Shown here in pieces: positions 12,090 through 24,510 of a stretch of DNA of 64,000 nt (its first letter is position 1; the number at the start of each line of letters is the position of its first letter). Both the position numbers and the translations under genes were made by a program. Origin of the DNA: Sipunculus nudus (Eukaryota > Annelida > Sipuncula > Golfingiida > Sipunculidae); NCBI GenBank assembly GCA_026874595.1, contig CM049315.1, forward strand, positions 73,103,401 through 73,167,400, in the 5' to 3' direction. The notes beneath the pieces were generated by a model, which had not been told where the DNA came from, searched no databases, and saw only the letters and a program-made list of their open reading frames with translations.

Positions 12090-14300
12090 CTTGTTTTTGT
12101 CCTCCCTTCTTGACACAGGGATTATGATCATTACACACATAGCTATAACACCGGGAAAAACAGGAAAAACACCGAATCATACGCATTTGTCCTGTCCCGG
12201 ATAAAACATGGTAATACAACACAAACCAAATAAAATACAGGAAAACGGGACAAGTTGTTGTGCTGACCAAAATCTGCGAAATATTAATACAGACTTCTAA
12301 TTCATTTAACATAACTGCCACACTTGATTTATTTACAGATTTTTTTTGCTTCACCATTTAGCAATATCATCTTGTGTTACACATGATAATTTATGTTTTC
12401 ACGTTTCCTTTCCCTTAAGCCGGTGCATATTGCTCCGATACTGACGTATGCGTTTGTGGGTTTTGTCGAACTAATATGAGAAGCTTCCCAACAAGATTTT
12501 TACTCTGCCGTGTGACGGAATCAGGATTTCATTTTACATGCCAAAGAATTTTGGACTAAAGGTCGGCCCCGGTTTAGTATGAACACGGGAATCATTTTTA
12601 TGTAGCCGTTTTTTACATTTTAGTGGTTGCGCCCGGTCCAAAGTCCGCGCGGCGCAGCATAGAGAAAATCATGGTAACCTTCACGAAAAATTGGGCCAAT
12701 ATAAAAAATGTCTGTATTGACCAACGTTATGTCCTTATTTATATGTTCAGATAAACGTAACACGACAACGATCGGACTTATATCCGCTTTGCTTATAAAA
12801 ATATAGTTGTTGTTGTTAGATAAAAATAACACAGGCTAATCCATTGGACATTTGTTTAATAAATGTCGCATGACATCATATTATATTATAGGACACTAAC
12901 ACGTGATCATTTGTTTGGCACAAGTTCTTGTTACGCACCCGAGAAAGGTGTAGTAACCATGGACGCCAAACCTATCATCACCAAACTGAGGACAAATGAC
13001 CGGGTTATGACGTCAAGACCAAACAGGTCGTACAGTGCCACTGGTATCATCACAATATGGCCGCCTGCCAAACGTTACAGCAAACATTCGAGTCGAGCAA
13101 ACAGTGAAATACACGTCCATCGGAACCTAACAGGGAGTACAGCGTCAGCGGTATCATCAAAATATGGCCGAATGCCAAACACTACATTGGAAACAAACAT
13201 ATGAACTACATATCGGAACCGTACAGGTCGTGTGTCAATATAATCCGCGATATCATGAATTCGATGATTAAAAATATGACCCCCTTCATAAATTTAAGAT
13301 TCCCTGAGAATAATATTTGATGGCAACAGGGGATCTAATTCATCCAGTCATTAGTATTTTGATGAGTTTCCATCGCACAGAAAATCATGTATTTTACTAT
13401 TTAATAAATATATGGCGTTTTTATCTTCAAGGCCAGCAGTAGAGAAGCTTGCTGATAAAAGTGGGCGTTATTGCCACTACAAGAAGTAAGTGGTTGCACG
13501 GTATGTATTTTACTTCACGAGCCTTGTGCAATTGTACAGAAATAACAGTCTTCAATTCCAGATTAAAGAACTAGTACCAAAGTTGCTTTACTTGTCAACA
13601 ACTAGTTACTATGGAAACAAACGTGGGTTGATCATTTATTTTGAACTATAATGTCTACATCACGTTTCAGTGACGAATATATATTAACGTTGGAACTTAA
13701 AGATTCTCATGACGGTGTGTCACGCTATTACTAGCTAGTTCTAACGCTATGCAAAAATCAATGAATGTCCTTAATTATCCTTTGGAAGAAAACAGCTTAA
13801 CGTTAAACTCACGAAATCCTCTGAATGTGCATTACCTTAAATACTCACCTGCTGCGAAGCCATATGTAGTAAGAATGATGTACATGGACTTGAGTGTTCT
13901 ACAGGCTGGCACCAGAACGAGGCAGACACCGGTTAAACCAACATTAAGCGTTTGCAGACATGTTTAAATTAACAAAAGGAAGGAAATAGCAGTATGTTTT
14001 TTATATTATTGTGTTATGTTACATTTGCATAGTCACATTTTACCTCTCTGACCTTTGACCCTATAACAATACAAGTAATGCATTTTTTGTTAAACTGAAA
14101 ACAAGTTGTAACATAAAAAAAATGATTTACTATGTTTTATGGTGCAAACCTTTTTTAAATGTTCATAAGTATTAAATCTTAAGATATTTTAGATAACTTT
14201 TTTATAAAATGTATACATTACTATATTATATTTCATATATCAAAATTAAAAAGGAAACACACACGCAATGAATAAGTTATTTGGTTTATATGAATATCCG
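12090..14300. other. No supported gene
   Basis: Open frames near 12863-13204 and 13749-13967 lack domains, splice context or compositional support. No tRNA or other RNA gene is visible. Confidence 0.4.
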
Positions 14301-14314
14301 GTTAAAATGAAATC

Positions 14315-14316
<2 letters not shown>

Positions 14317-14364
<48 letters not shown>
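14317..14364. repeat. (AT)n microsatellite
   Basis: Pure AT tract. Confidence 0.95.
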
Positions 14365-14366
<2 letters not shown>

Positions 14367-14867
14367 ACAATAGAGATTCTTCTGGTGGAGATCTTAAATT
14401 TATGAATAAAGGCATATACTTTTCAAGAGTGATAGCTTGTTATATAATAAAGTTCCCTTACCGATAATTTAAAACAAAATAAACCGGTAATGTAGTAACA
14501 CTGTAACAATGTAGCGAACATACATAATCGTTTGAGATCCATTATCCAAAATGCAACCCATCTAAACGATTGTTGAAGACTTATTATATACTTTATCTCC
14601 AGGTAGTTCTTTGATAAGTTTCTTGCATACCTGAAATAATAGAAATACATTCTATGGATAACGTACTTTGTTGTATACTTGTACTAGTGTTCTATGCCGC
14701 AAAGCAAACCATTCAACCAAAAAAGATTTCACAATACGGATCGTCTGCATAATTAACAATATAACATTTTAACTAGTAACCCATGGGTATCGACGCTCAG
14801 CTGAATTGGTTTTTTTACTGGTCTTTTAATTGGATATACAAATACTTTTATATAAAACAAAAACAGG

Positions 14868-15507
14868 GGCCTGGTTCCAATAAGCAGAAATGGCCATATT
14901 CACCCAGTGTGAGCCGATACTTTTTCGGACTCACAGGGGACCTAAAATATGTGGTATTGGTACCAAACATTAATTTTCGTGCTCGAACAAGTAAGAAATA
15001 TCTGGATATACCTAAAAAAATATTATGGTCAGGTTTGGGTATATGTAGGTTAGAGGGACCTTTTTCAAGGTCGGCCCATTTTGTGGCGTCAAGAGTGAGC
15101 AGACATTAAATATTGTAGGGCAGCAGAGAATGTTAGGCATTAAATGTATGAGGGAAAATATATTGGTTCCAGATGGGGGAGACAGGAGACTTTTTTTTCT
15201 GAGAGGTAGTCATAATTTTGTGATGTTTGAGGAGATTGAATGTGTCAGTGCTGGTGGTGTTGGCATCGCTCGGCAGGTGGCGACATCTGTGGTGCACTAT
15301 AGTAAACTTCAGAAGCTGGTCTCTAGCGAAAAAACGAGATACGGAACCACCTGTTTTTCTGGAATAAAATAAAATTTCAGGTGTTGATCTTGAGTTTGAT
15401 GTATAACGTGATGCCAAACACTCGATAGGAAAAAACTTTTCCAGTGCACCCAACATGAGCACCTTTTATGATAATATATAGGGCTTGGAAATACGTCCCT
15501 CTAACCT
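14868..15507. repeat. Duplicated block, copy 1, with inner TIR unit
   Basis: The block from GGCCTGGTTCCA to CCCTCTAACCT recurs at 15894-16569. Inside it, 15047-15507 is bounded by AGGTTAGAGGGACC and its inverse (right end reverse complemented: AGGTTAGAGGGACGT), like a 461-bp non-autonomous DNA element. No clear target duplication flanks it. A minus-strand frame with TGGSVSRFFARDQLLKFTIV is conserved in both copies but short. No domain is recognised. Confidence 0.7.
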
Positions 15508-15719
15508 GTAGGTGAATCTTGGGAAAGGCAGATGTCTCTTTATACCTCGGGAGAAAAAACACAACAGACAGTAAGTAAAACCGAAACTTCTGAACAAACT
15601 TTACTTTTATGTCAGTATGAAATATACTGAATATGTTGAAATAACTTTTTTTCCCAAAACTTTTCAAAATACAAGAATTTTAATCACGGGTACCCCTATT
15701 ATCGCTAGAATGAACACCT

Positions 15720-15812
15720 GACTCAACAAGCCCCCCCCCCCCCACTTTTTATCCCATCCCTCCCCGCCATTCTAAGCCCCCCCCCCCTTAAAAAGTGCCC
15801 CCCCCCCCCTTT
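15720..15812. repeat. Poly-C runs between duplicated blocks
   Basis: Three C runs of 8-13 bases in about 90 bases. Confidence 0.85.
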
Positions 15813-15893
15813 CAAATAAAATCATATCTTACTTGAATTAATAAAACAAAGCCAGTAGTATGTGTAAAACTTTAATATAATACAATAGCAGAG

Positions 15894-16569
15894 GGCCTGG
15901 TTCCATGATGCAGAAATGGCCATATTCACCCGGTGTGGGCCGATACTTTTTCGGACTCACAGGGGACCTAAAATATTTGGTATTGGTCCCGAACATTTTT
16001 TTGGTGCTCGAACAAGTAAGACCTATCTGGATATACCTAAAAAAATAATTATGGTCAGGTTGGGGTATATGTAGGTCAGAGGGACCTATTTCCAGGACCG
16101 TTCAAGGTCGGCCCATTTTGTGGGTGGCGTCAAGAATGAGCAGGCATTGAATATTGTAGGGCAGCAGAGAATGTTCGGCATTAAATGTATGAGGGAAAAC
16201 ATATTGGTTCCAGATGGGGGGGGGGGGGGGGGGGGGACAGAAGACTTTCATTATTTTTTTCTCAGAGGTAGTGATAATTTTTTGTGTTGTTTGAGGAGAT
16301 TGAATGTGTCAGTGCTGGTGGTGTTGGCATAGCTCGGCAGGTGGCGACATCTGTGGTGCACTATAGTAAACTTCAGAAGCTGGTCTCTAGCGAAAAAACG
16401 AGATACGGAACCACCTGTTTTTCTGGAATAAAATAAAATTTCAGGTGTTGATCTTGAGTTTGATGTATAACATGATGCCAAACACTCGATAGAAAAATCT
16501 TTTCCAGTGCACCCAACATGTGACCTTATATGATAATAAATAGGGCTTGGAAATACGTCCCTCTAACCT
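15894..16569. repeat. Duplicated block, copy 2, with inner TIR unit
   Basis: Second copy of the 14868-15507 block. The inner TIR unit spans 16073-16569. Its left terminus AGGTCAGAGGGACCTATTTCC pairs better with the right terminus than in copy 1. It also carries a 19-20 base G run near 16207-16226 where copy 1 has five Gs. Confidence 0.7.
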
Positions 16570-16844
16570 TAAAAGCCCGATCGAGTTAGCAAGACAAGCT
16601 GTGACACTGAAATGTACAAGCCTCAAAGAGTGATGTCAATTTCAATGTCCTTGATGACCTGTGTTCACAGATCGTTCATATGAACCAAGTGACACAACCT
16701 ACACCACGCCAGCGTTGGTTTCCTTTATAATTGGCCTTCCACAGTGTCACCTTAACCCATTGAACTGGCTGGTCTCAGGTCAGCTGTCACACAAGCAGTG
16801 GGTAAAGGCAGGAATGGAAGGCTATTTGTGAAATCTCAACCAAG

Positions 16845-17265
16845 CTAAAAAAGGCAATTCAAAATTTATCAAGTAAGATTGTAAATATATCTTCCGAAAA
16901 TCAGCAGCTCACGTCCAGACTGGAACATCCGGAGAGGCTAGCCAGTGCCGCACAGAAACGGAAAACGATCTTTTTACAGATGTATAATGAAAAAATTGGT
17001 GCACTGGAATCAAAGTGTGATAAAAAGATGAATGAGCTGAGCAGTATCAAGGAAAAGATCACGTGACTGTGTCAAACGAATTAATTTCAGAGAACAGACA
17101 ACGGGAAACGAATTTTATAGATATGTGCTGAGAAAGTAGAAGAGAAACTGGGAAATATGACGGAACGTTTCTGAAAACAAAGCTGCTTAATTCGGAAATA
17201 AAAGTTACTAAACAGAAATTTCTTGACGTGATGAAAGAAAGTGAGATGACAGCAGGTAAAAACTA
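16845..17265 (+). pseudogene. Decayed coiled-coil coding relic
   Basis: An open frame without ATG reads IQNLSSKIVNISSENQQLTS and later KIGALESKCDKKMNELSSIK, with heptad-like leucine and isoleucine spacing typical of a coiled coil. It stops at TGA near 17064. It continues after frame changes as HVTVSNELISENRQRETNF and then NSEIKVTKQKFLDVMKESEM. The pattern fits a pseudogenised coiled-coil protein such as a LINE ORF1 or gag-like protein. A cellular origin is not excluded. Confidence 0.45.
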
Positions 17266-17480
17266 AGGCTTGTGTCGAACCATCATCAACAGTCAACGAC
17301 TGTTTCAGCTTGGGCGCACTAATATGCAAACAAAAGTAAAATCAACGTATGCTTCAACACTACGAGGGACGCCAGATGCGACCAGAGATGAACAAACCGC
17401 TAATCGGTTGTATCTTCTGGTGTGGAGGTAGGTAGTGAGAAGGAACAACTGACGCCAGTTGTTCACAACCATACTGACCC

Positions 17481-18088
17481 TGTTACGACCCATAATGTAA
17501 TAACCGGCCCATAATGTAGCAACGTCCCATATTGTAATACAAACGAGCCATAATGTAATTACGGCCCATAATATAATAAAAACTACCCATATTGTATTTA
17601 CCATACCCTGCCAATATTGTAATACAATCGCAGGTGGGTAAAACGGCCCATATTGTAATAAAATCGCAGGTGGGTAAAACGGCCCATATTGTAATAAAAT
17701 CGCAGGTGGGTAAAACGTCAAATAATTTTAAAATTCAAAATTCATGCAAATTGACGAATGTGTAGGTGAACATACAAGTATATCTAACTATTTGTTTAAA
17801 GCGGTGACCAAGCTTATATGAGCAAAATTTGCCATGATTCATGTTATCCTTTTGTTGAATCAGTGTTTAAATTGGATGATAAATTATTTAAACGGATTAG
17901 ACAGGATATTTTTTTAAAATGAATATATATATATATTCTTTTTGTTATTACATTATGGGCCGTTATAACAGTATGGGCTAGTTTTATTACAATGTGGGCA
18001 GGGTATGATTATTACATCATGGGTCATTTTCATTACAATATGGGCCGTTATTACATTATGGACCGTTATTACATTAAGGGTCGTAACA
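17481..18088. mobile_element. 608-bp foldback-type element
   Basis: The left end reads TGTTACGACCCATAATGTAA. The right end, reverse complemented, reads TGTTACGACCCTTAATGTAA. Both arms are built from repeated CCCATAATGTAATAAC-like units over about 150 bases, separated by AT-rich spacer. A GGTGGGTAAAACGG unit is repeated three times at about 17630-17718. No target duplication is clear and there is no coding capacity, so it resembles a foldback or non-autonomous TIR element. Confidence 0.75.
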
Positions 18089-18219
18089 AATGTAACAGTT
18101 GGTTACAATAAAATACCTATAATTGCGGATAACAATGCTGAAACAAATTCTGGTAACAAACCAGATAAACAGACACCTCATTCCGAAGCTGTGACGGTAA
18201 AAACCACAAAGTAATGACA

Positions 18220-19780
18220 ACAGCCCTTTTCACTGAGTGCATACAGGCGCATCACGGGACCTGACATAAACAAATCTTACCTTGTAGGTTTCAGAGTCAC
18301 AGCTGGCTTTGATAAGTTAGGTCATATAGTGCGGGCGCACCTGTGTTAATTTTACTTCACTTAATTATTCGCTCAAACTACACTTGTCTCTATGAGACAT
18401 CACGTAGGATGTGATTTAACTGTCTACGAAATACCACTGCACGACTTGTCTATATTTTTTCACTTACCCAGAAATCTTTTTTTTTTTTACCCAGAAATCT
18501 TTGATTTGCTAAATTTTCCTACAAACGCTACGATTTGCTGCGGTTAACTACAACATTAAATTGTCGTTTTTTGCTGTCACACTGTTTCTTCAGGAGCATG
18601 TTTTCTTGTCGTGAACATGTTCCTGTTCATAAAGTCAGGGAGACTGACCCCCATCTGACCTAGCTGTGACATTGCGTATGATCACGATTTATTTTTTGCA
18701 CAAAATGGTAGTCGAGGATCCAGTTTTATAATAATACTGAAGCCACTTTGGCATTCATTGGGAAAATCTTTAGAATTTTCTTTTTTTTTTCAATAAAAAA
18801 AAAAAATTATAACATATTTTCGTGATAATAAAAAGCCAGTTTACAGAATATGTATATACAAATTATCCCTGGTATTTTAAGACGCATTCTTAGTGTAGTT
18901 ATTTCACCTGAATCGTCATCTTAATTGCCACGCCTCGGATAAACACGTTTTGGTCTTGCACTTTCAGGCATGATGCCTAGTGTGTCCTAAGTGGGTCATT
19001 TTCCATGTGTTCACCAAAATCCTGAACCATTGAACGATATTTTCCAAGGGGCGATGGTAGATCCTGTTATCAAAACACATTCAAGTGTTGTAGTACACTG
19101 GTTTATCACCAGGGGCCAGCACTAACTATATAATGCTGGAAACATGATAATTTATGAAAATGCGCTGACAAATAAATATATATATAAACTGGGTTTTTGG
19201 ATTATTTAAAATGAATTAATCACTAAATAAAGATATACTTAAACAAAGTGTATATCTGTTATACAATTCTGGTCTGAATGAGGTGAAGTCAAAACTGATC
19301 CTTCCAATTAGTCCTGAACAAGTTTGTTGATACGATGTCTTTTTCTGGACACATACATTATACAAATAAAGATGAAATTAATTAACTTCTTACTTCACAT
19401 CGTGGGTTCAACAAATGAAATATCAGAGCAAATATAAATAATTAAAAACTGATTCATGGAGAGGTCCTTTAATAGTCGTCTTTCTCACAAATTTCAATAA
19501 TTACAGCAGATGGCTCGAAACATGAAATAGCTTATTTGGATAACCTTATTGGGGGAAAGCCGTAATTTTTACATAAATTTCGGTCACACACATATATGGC
19601 ACTTTGTGAAGCTCACCTAAAAAAAGACGGAGGTCTCATGCTGAATGGCGGCAGCATTATACTTATTATATTGCCTAAACAAATATAGCGGTAATACATG
19701 ACACAATGTATATCAACTGATTCCCGATTGGGATGTGGTCTGGACCAATCGCCGACTGGTCAAGATCGGGATCTGGGCCT
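18220..19780. other. No gene seen
   Basis: AT-rich sequence with homopolymer runs. No supported exon or repeat family. Confidence 0.45.
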
Positions 19781-19782
19781 TG

Positions 19783-19785
<3 letters not shown>

Positions 19786-19850
<65 letters not shown>
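19786..19850. repeat. (AT)n microsatellite
   Basis: Pure AT tract of about 64 bases. Confidence 0.95.
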
Positions 19851-19851
<1 letters not shown>

Positions 19852-20100
19852 TACACGTTTATTCTTCCTTCATAGAAATTCTAAAAATATATTCGGAATA
19901 ATACTTATTTATAATGGCATAGCTAAACAATAATGAGATTGATGTACCGGTACATTAGCGAATAGCCCAACATGAAAGTTATTGCAGTCTACCAAATTTC
20001 TCATTTATTAGCAGTTATATATTTGCATTAACTGTACATACAGATCTTTAACTTCTTTATCAGAATGTTTATATATAGGTATATGTGTCTTTTATTTCAG

Positions 20101-20193
20101 CAATAATTGGATATCCGCCCTCCAGACTTGTTCACCACATTATTCATAATCGTATGGCAATACCTATGGACTGCCTGGAGAATTTATTAGATT
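20101..20193 (+). CDS. Possible exon, unidentified
   Basis: The acceptor-like TTTTATTTCAG is followed by IIGYPPSRLVHHIIHNRMAI and PMDCLENLLDL, then TAG. It could be a terminal exon, or an exon of the gene at 20773-22806 whose donor I cannot place. The product is unknown. Confidence 0.3.
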
Positions 20194-20772
20194 TATAGAT
20201 TTATTGATAGAACACAGCAACAATGAATTCAAAGGTACAGTACGATTATAATAACCAACCAAATATTCGCGGAAAAAAAGTATTATAGTACAACTAAAAC
20301 ATATCTGATATCATAACCAAACAAGCCCTTCGTCCTTAACACCAGTTTTCACATGATCACCAAGGTACAAAACATGTAAAACTAGAAATTTGCAGGTGGC
20401 AGCTCATTTTTCCAAAATGGTTTTGTCTTCCAAAAATATCCAGATTCCAGATGGTGATCCCGGTCACCCAAAAAAAAATAATCAGTTGTTCCTTGTATTA
20501 TAAACAAGCCATCCTGAAAAATTCGTCAAAATTCGTTAAGAACGTTAAGAAGAATAATGTTGCTAACAGACAAACAAACAATTAAACATAAGCCAGCAAA
20601 AAGCAGCATCATCCCCGCCGCTTTGCGTAAATAATAGAAACTTGATGTGTAATATGGTCACATTCCTTGTTTGGTGTTTGGTGACAGAAAAAGAATTTTT
20701 AAACAATATGAGTTCCTTCCGTTTGCGGTTGGCCTGTAATAAAAATGTGGATTACATCTTTGTTTTAAACAG

Positions 20773-20958
20773 AACATCTGAGAGGATCGCACAACAAGTA
20801 TGATGAGGGACAGCTGGCGAGGGCTAGAGGTATGGCCGGTTCCTTTGGCAAGAAGCTGGAAAATATGTTTATGAGAGAAGTGGGTGACACGTGTCTTTCA
20901 AAGACTCACAAGACCATTGTCAAGATATATGCTGCGGATGTGGCCAAATTTGATCAAG
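20773..20958 (+). CDS. Exon of an unidentified gene (part 1)
   Basis: Bounded by TTTTAAACAG and the donor GTAGAT, 186 bases, fully open. It encodes HLRGSHNKYDEGQLARARGM, GSFGKKLENMFMREVGDTCL and KIYAADVAKFDQ. It ends in phase 1, and the exon at 22658 begins in the complementary phase, creating a Glu codon at the junction. Charged, soluble character; no membrane segment. I do not recognise the family. Confidence 0.55.
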
Positions 20959-22088
20959 GTAGATCACTTTTCTTCCTAGCTCTACTTTACCTCGTGTTCT
21001 ACTGCAATAAAATTAAGAAAACTTGTCACCATTGGCAGAGGAGGATGGATATTGATCGTATAATGACAGAGGCACTGTGTACATGATTCAAAGTCTGATG
21101 GGCAGACCCTCTTATGCATATATTACACCAAAGAACAACATTTATTGTGATGTGAATAATGCAGAATCGACAGCGACCTAAACGCATTTTTATTGAGATG
21201 GTTTAGAGAAAGATTTTATTCACAACATTTAATTTTTTTTAATAAACGTAAATTTATAGGTTCCACTGAGCTCTTTTACTTGTCCCAATAATTACAGAAA
21301 TAATAAAGATATCCCCTACATCCACAGAGCTTGAACTTAGGTTCAACGGTGTCCCAACGTTTCGTGCCCATGCCATTTTGATCCCAAAGCCAATTGAGGT
21401 TAGCCAATTACCGTTTTGGTCCTGCGTAATCGCCATTTCGGTCCCGGCGAATGCATGGTGTTTGCCAAATCGTTCCCACTTCGTGGAGACGACAGCGATG
21501 TTATATGCAAGTTGTAGCTCATAGCTGTGCAGACCATAACTTATAATCTAGCACAAATACACCTATGTGATAATACGAAATCCTATCTTATGGTCGGAGC
21601 GGGAACACAATGGGAGAACAGTTCGAACAATTAATTAATATGAGTAGATCCCACCCTGCCTTGCGAGAATGCTTTTTCACAGACGAGCCAGCGTTACGGA
21701 AACTCCTCTGTAAAACTGCTGACCTCGACCGGTCTCTTTAATTTGCCGCGACAAATCCCTTGTTTTTATGCGCAAGGTGTCAAGTAAGTAAGATATATGG
21801 ATGTTTATTCAGACCGGCTATGTATTCAGACGCGCTATCGAGACGCTTTCACTTATATTATCACCCACGTTGCAAGGTTCCCATCGGGAGTGGTTTCTTC
21901 AAACTTTATTTAAGATAAACTGGATATATAAGGCCGCATGTGTCAGAATTCAGAAATACGTCAAGATTTTCAAATGTAAGTTTCATTTAATAAGCGCGGT
22001 CATAAAAAGGAAATCTGCGATAACATATATGCCTTTCAAGATACACCATGCAAAAACAACCTCAAATGAGGTTGTGTCTGCTTCAAGG

Positions 22089-22132
<44 letters not shown>

Positions 22133-22657
22133 CGATATATCTTTCACAAGTCAGAGTTTGTTTAATTTTGGTCTTACAATGTTATATAAGCCTACAGTGT
22201 TATTATGTCAACTAACAAGACATTTGTGTCATATCATGTGAGACCTAAAAAATACTTTGTAAACGTTCATACAGTGGGTTTCCTCTGATAAAATGGGATA
22301 CATTTCAGCCTGCTGAATGACACATTGCCAAGAAAGGACTATATCAAATCATACTTTGGATGTGATGTCATGTGAGATTCAAGAATGAACTCCTCAGTTT
22401 AATGTTTAGTGATTGCCAAGACGTGGTTCACTTGTCAGAAATGTATCATATAGTTCATAATGTTTGATTATTTGAATGGACCTATATAGAACAAAGCCTT
22501 AAATAGCTGAAAAAGTTAAATTAATGCAGCAGAGAAAAGCACTTTTGATTTTAAAAATTCACTCAGCGTATTTGCTAGAGTAAGAAATAGACTTAAATGG
22601 ACATATAGAAACAGCTAAATACAGTTGTGTTTATACACTCATTTGCCCTTTTTGCAG
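20959..22657 (+). other. Probable intron
   Basis: GT...AG bounded sequence between the two phase-compatible exons. It contains an (AT)n tract at 22091-22130 and no other supported feature. Confidence 0.45.
22091..22130. repeat. (AT)n microsatellite
   Basis: Pure AT tract. Confidence 0.95.
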
Positions 22658-22806
22658 AATACAGCAAACAGGAGCTCTTCAAAGAAGTCGCAGGTCGAGT
22701 TAGCTTTCCTGCATTTGTGCACACATATGGAGCTTATGACACCTAAATATTTGAACGACTTCAGTCATACTCCGAGGATCTTGATGCAGACACACTGGGA
22801 TTTAAA
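22658..22806 (+). pseudogene. Exon of an unidentified gene (part 2), with in-frame stop
   Basis: The acceptor TTTTTGCAG and donor GTAAAA bound 149 bases. It reads YSKQELFKEVAGRVSFPAFV and HTYGAYDT, then a TAA codon, and continues in the same frame as IFERLQSYSEDLDADTLGFK to the donor. The clean continuation after the stop suggests a recent nonsense change, a pseudogene or a base error. Phase matches the exon at 20773-20958. Confidence 0.5.
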
Positions 22807-22829
22807 GTAAAAAAATAATTAAATTATAC

Positions 22830-23329
22830 ATGAAAACCCTTTAAGCAGTAAAACCTATACAGATTCTTTAGTAACTGCAATAGTATAGTTTACACGTTTT
22901 TCCAATAAAATCAACCTTCTTTACAGCTCAATCAGATATCTCTTACCCTGCTTCAAGTTGCATATCCATTTTAATTGCATATCCTCAAGAATCTTTGTGA
23001 TACCTCAGATATCAGTAATTATTGCAACTAAGCTCTAGCATGGTACAATCATCCTTTTATTTCATTAGTAATATTTTCATTTTACTGTTATTACCAGTAT
23101 TCTTGGTGATACCTCAAATCATATAGTTACTGGTACATAAATGCAGCAAGGCCCAGTATTTTCATTTAATTAGTATTTCAGGTTTTCTGTATTCTTGGTC
23201 ATATCTATATCTCAGTGAATGGTGGTTATTGAATGTGCCCCGGGACCCTGTCGCGGCTTTGAGGACAGCTCTCTTTCATGTGATTTCGGAAAATGAAAAC
23301 AGGTCACGAGCTTATTCCTTACACCAATC
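22830..23329. other. No supported gene
   Basis: AT-rich flank of the tandem duplication. An open frame begins near 23229 and runs into copy 1 of the triplicated segment, but it is not protein-like beyond that. Confidence 0.4.
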
Positions 23330-23538
23330 TTGGAGCTATATCACGGTCACAGCAACAGCACCGGCCGCGTCACAGGGACTTCGCAAGAGCAGAGAATGCA
23401 TCAAGTACCAGAGTCACTTGTGGGCTAAGTACTCGCCTAGATATGTTAGACCAAGGCTCCAAGAAGGCTACATTCATAAACCAATTACATGCAGTTATAC
23501 TTTGGCGAGGTGGATGCAGATTATCTGTAAGAAAATGT

Positions 23539-23543
<5 letters not shown>

Positions 23544-23591
<48 letters not shown>
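23544..23591. repeat. (AT)n tract in copy 1
   Basis: Its length differs among the three tandem units (compare 24463-24506 and 25379-25428). Confidence 0.9.
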
Positions 23592-23596
<5 letters not shown>

Positions 23597-23850
23597 ACAG
23601 ATGTCCCTTTTATTGTGCAGCAGTCTTACATGTGTCTGTGTAGCGCTAGCATTGTCCGTTGCCATGGATTGGAGACGGCTGAGCTGGGCCGGCCCACGTG
23701 CGTACCCTGGCGTGTATAGACACAGCGCTCGTCTGGAAATTTCTGGGCTGTACGCGTGTCTTGTAATGTTCTTTCGACATGTGTATTATGTATTGTTGTT
23801 TTTTTTGGATTGTTCGTGAAATGGAAAGTTCTCGGCTGGAGGTGAAAAGT

Positions 23851-23858
23851 TATAAATA
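23851..23858 (+). promoter_or_regulatory. TATA box of LTR-like element
   Basis: TATAAATA about 260 bases inside the element, conserved at the same place in all three tandem units and as TATAAATA in the copy near 37346. Confidence 0.6.
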
Positions 23859-24250
23859 AGGGGCTGTGTTTAGAGCCGAGAGAGAAGAGAAAGAGAAATA
23901 ATCCAGCGGACACGGAAGAGTGTGAGTCAGTTTTGACCTATCCGATAAATGCAGTAGTTACAGGGATTCTGAGAACTCTGAGCTTTACTTTTGACTATCT
24001 GAACTGTTTACGTGGATTATTGGTTTTAAAGGACTTGTTGTAGCTGTGACAGTGGTGGTATCCAGGTACTGTACACTACATTTATTACACTGTGTAATTG
24101 TATTGATTTGCTGTTGTACTGTTGTCACTGTGTAATTGTATTGATTTAGTGTATTGTAATATTAGGATTGTTTTAAGAATAAATTAAATTTATTTGTTAA
24201 CAAAAAAACAATGACTTCTTTATTCATTCCCCTAGACATTTCACGCTGCC

Positions 24251-24458
24251 TTGGAGCTATATCACGGTCACAGCAACAGCACCGGCCGCGTCACAGGGAC
24301 TTCGCAAGAGCAGAGAATGCATCAAGTACCAGAGTCACTTGTGGGCTAAGACTCGCCTAGATATGTTAGACCAAGGCTCCAAGAAGGCTACATTCATAAA
24401 CCAATTACATGCAGTTATACTTTGGCGAGGTGGATGCAGATTATCTGTAAGAAAATGT

Positions 24459-24510
<52 letters not shown>

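Larger units (their letters stand above)
23330..24250 (+). repeat. Triplicated segment, copy 1 (LTR-like)
   Basis: First of three near-identical tandem units. Each has about 215 bases of flank, an (AT)n tract, then an LTR-like part starting TGTTACAG (23593). That part holds a TATAAATA box (about 23851) and a purine-rich leader, and later an AATAAA signal (about 24178). The order TATA box, leader, polyadenylation signal fits U3-R-U5 of an LTR. The flank carries an open frame with QLHAVILWRGGCRLSVRKCC of unknown meaning. Confidence 0.8.

Noticed and set aside
12863-13204. Plus-strand open frame of 113 codons
   Set aside because: No domain, no splice context, and low-complexity Thr/Ser/Arg composition.
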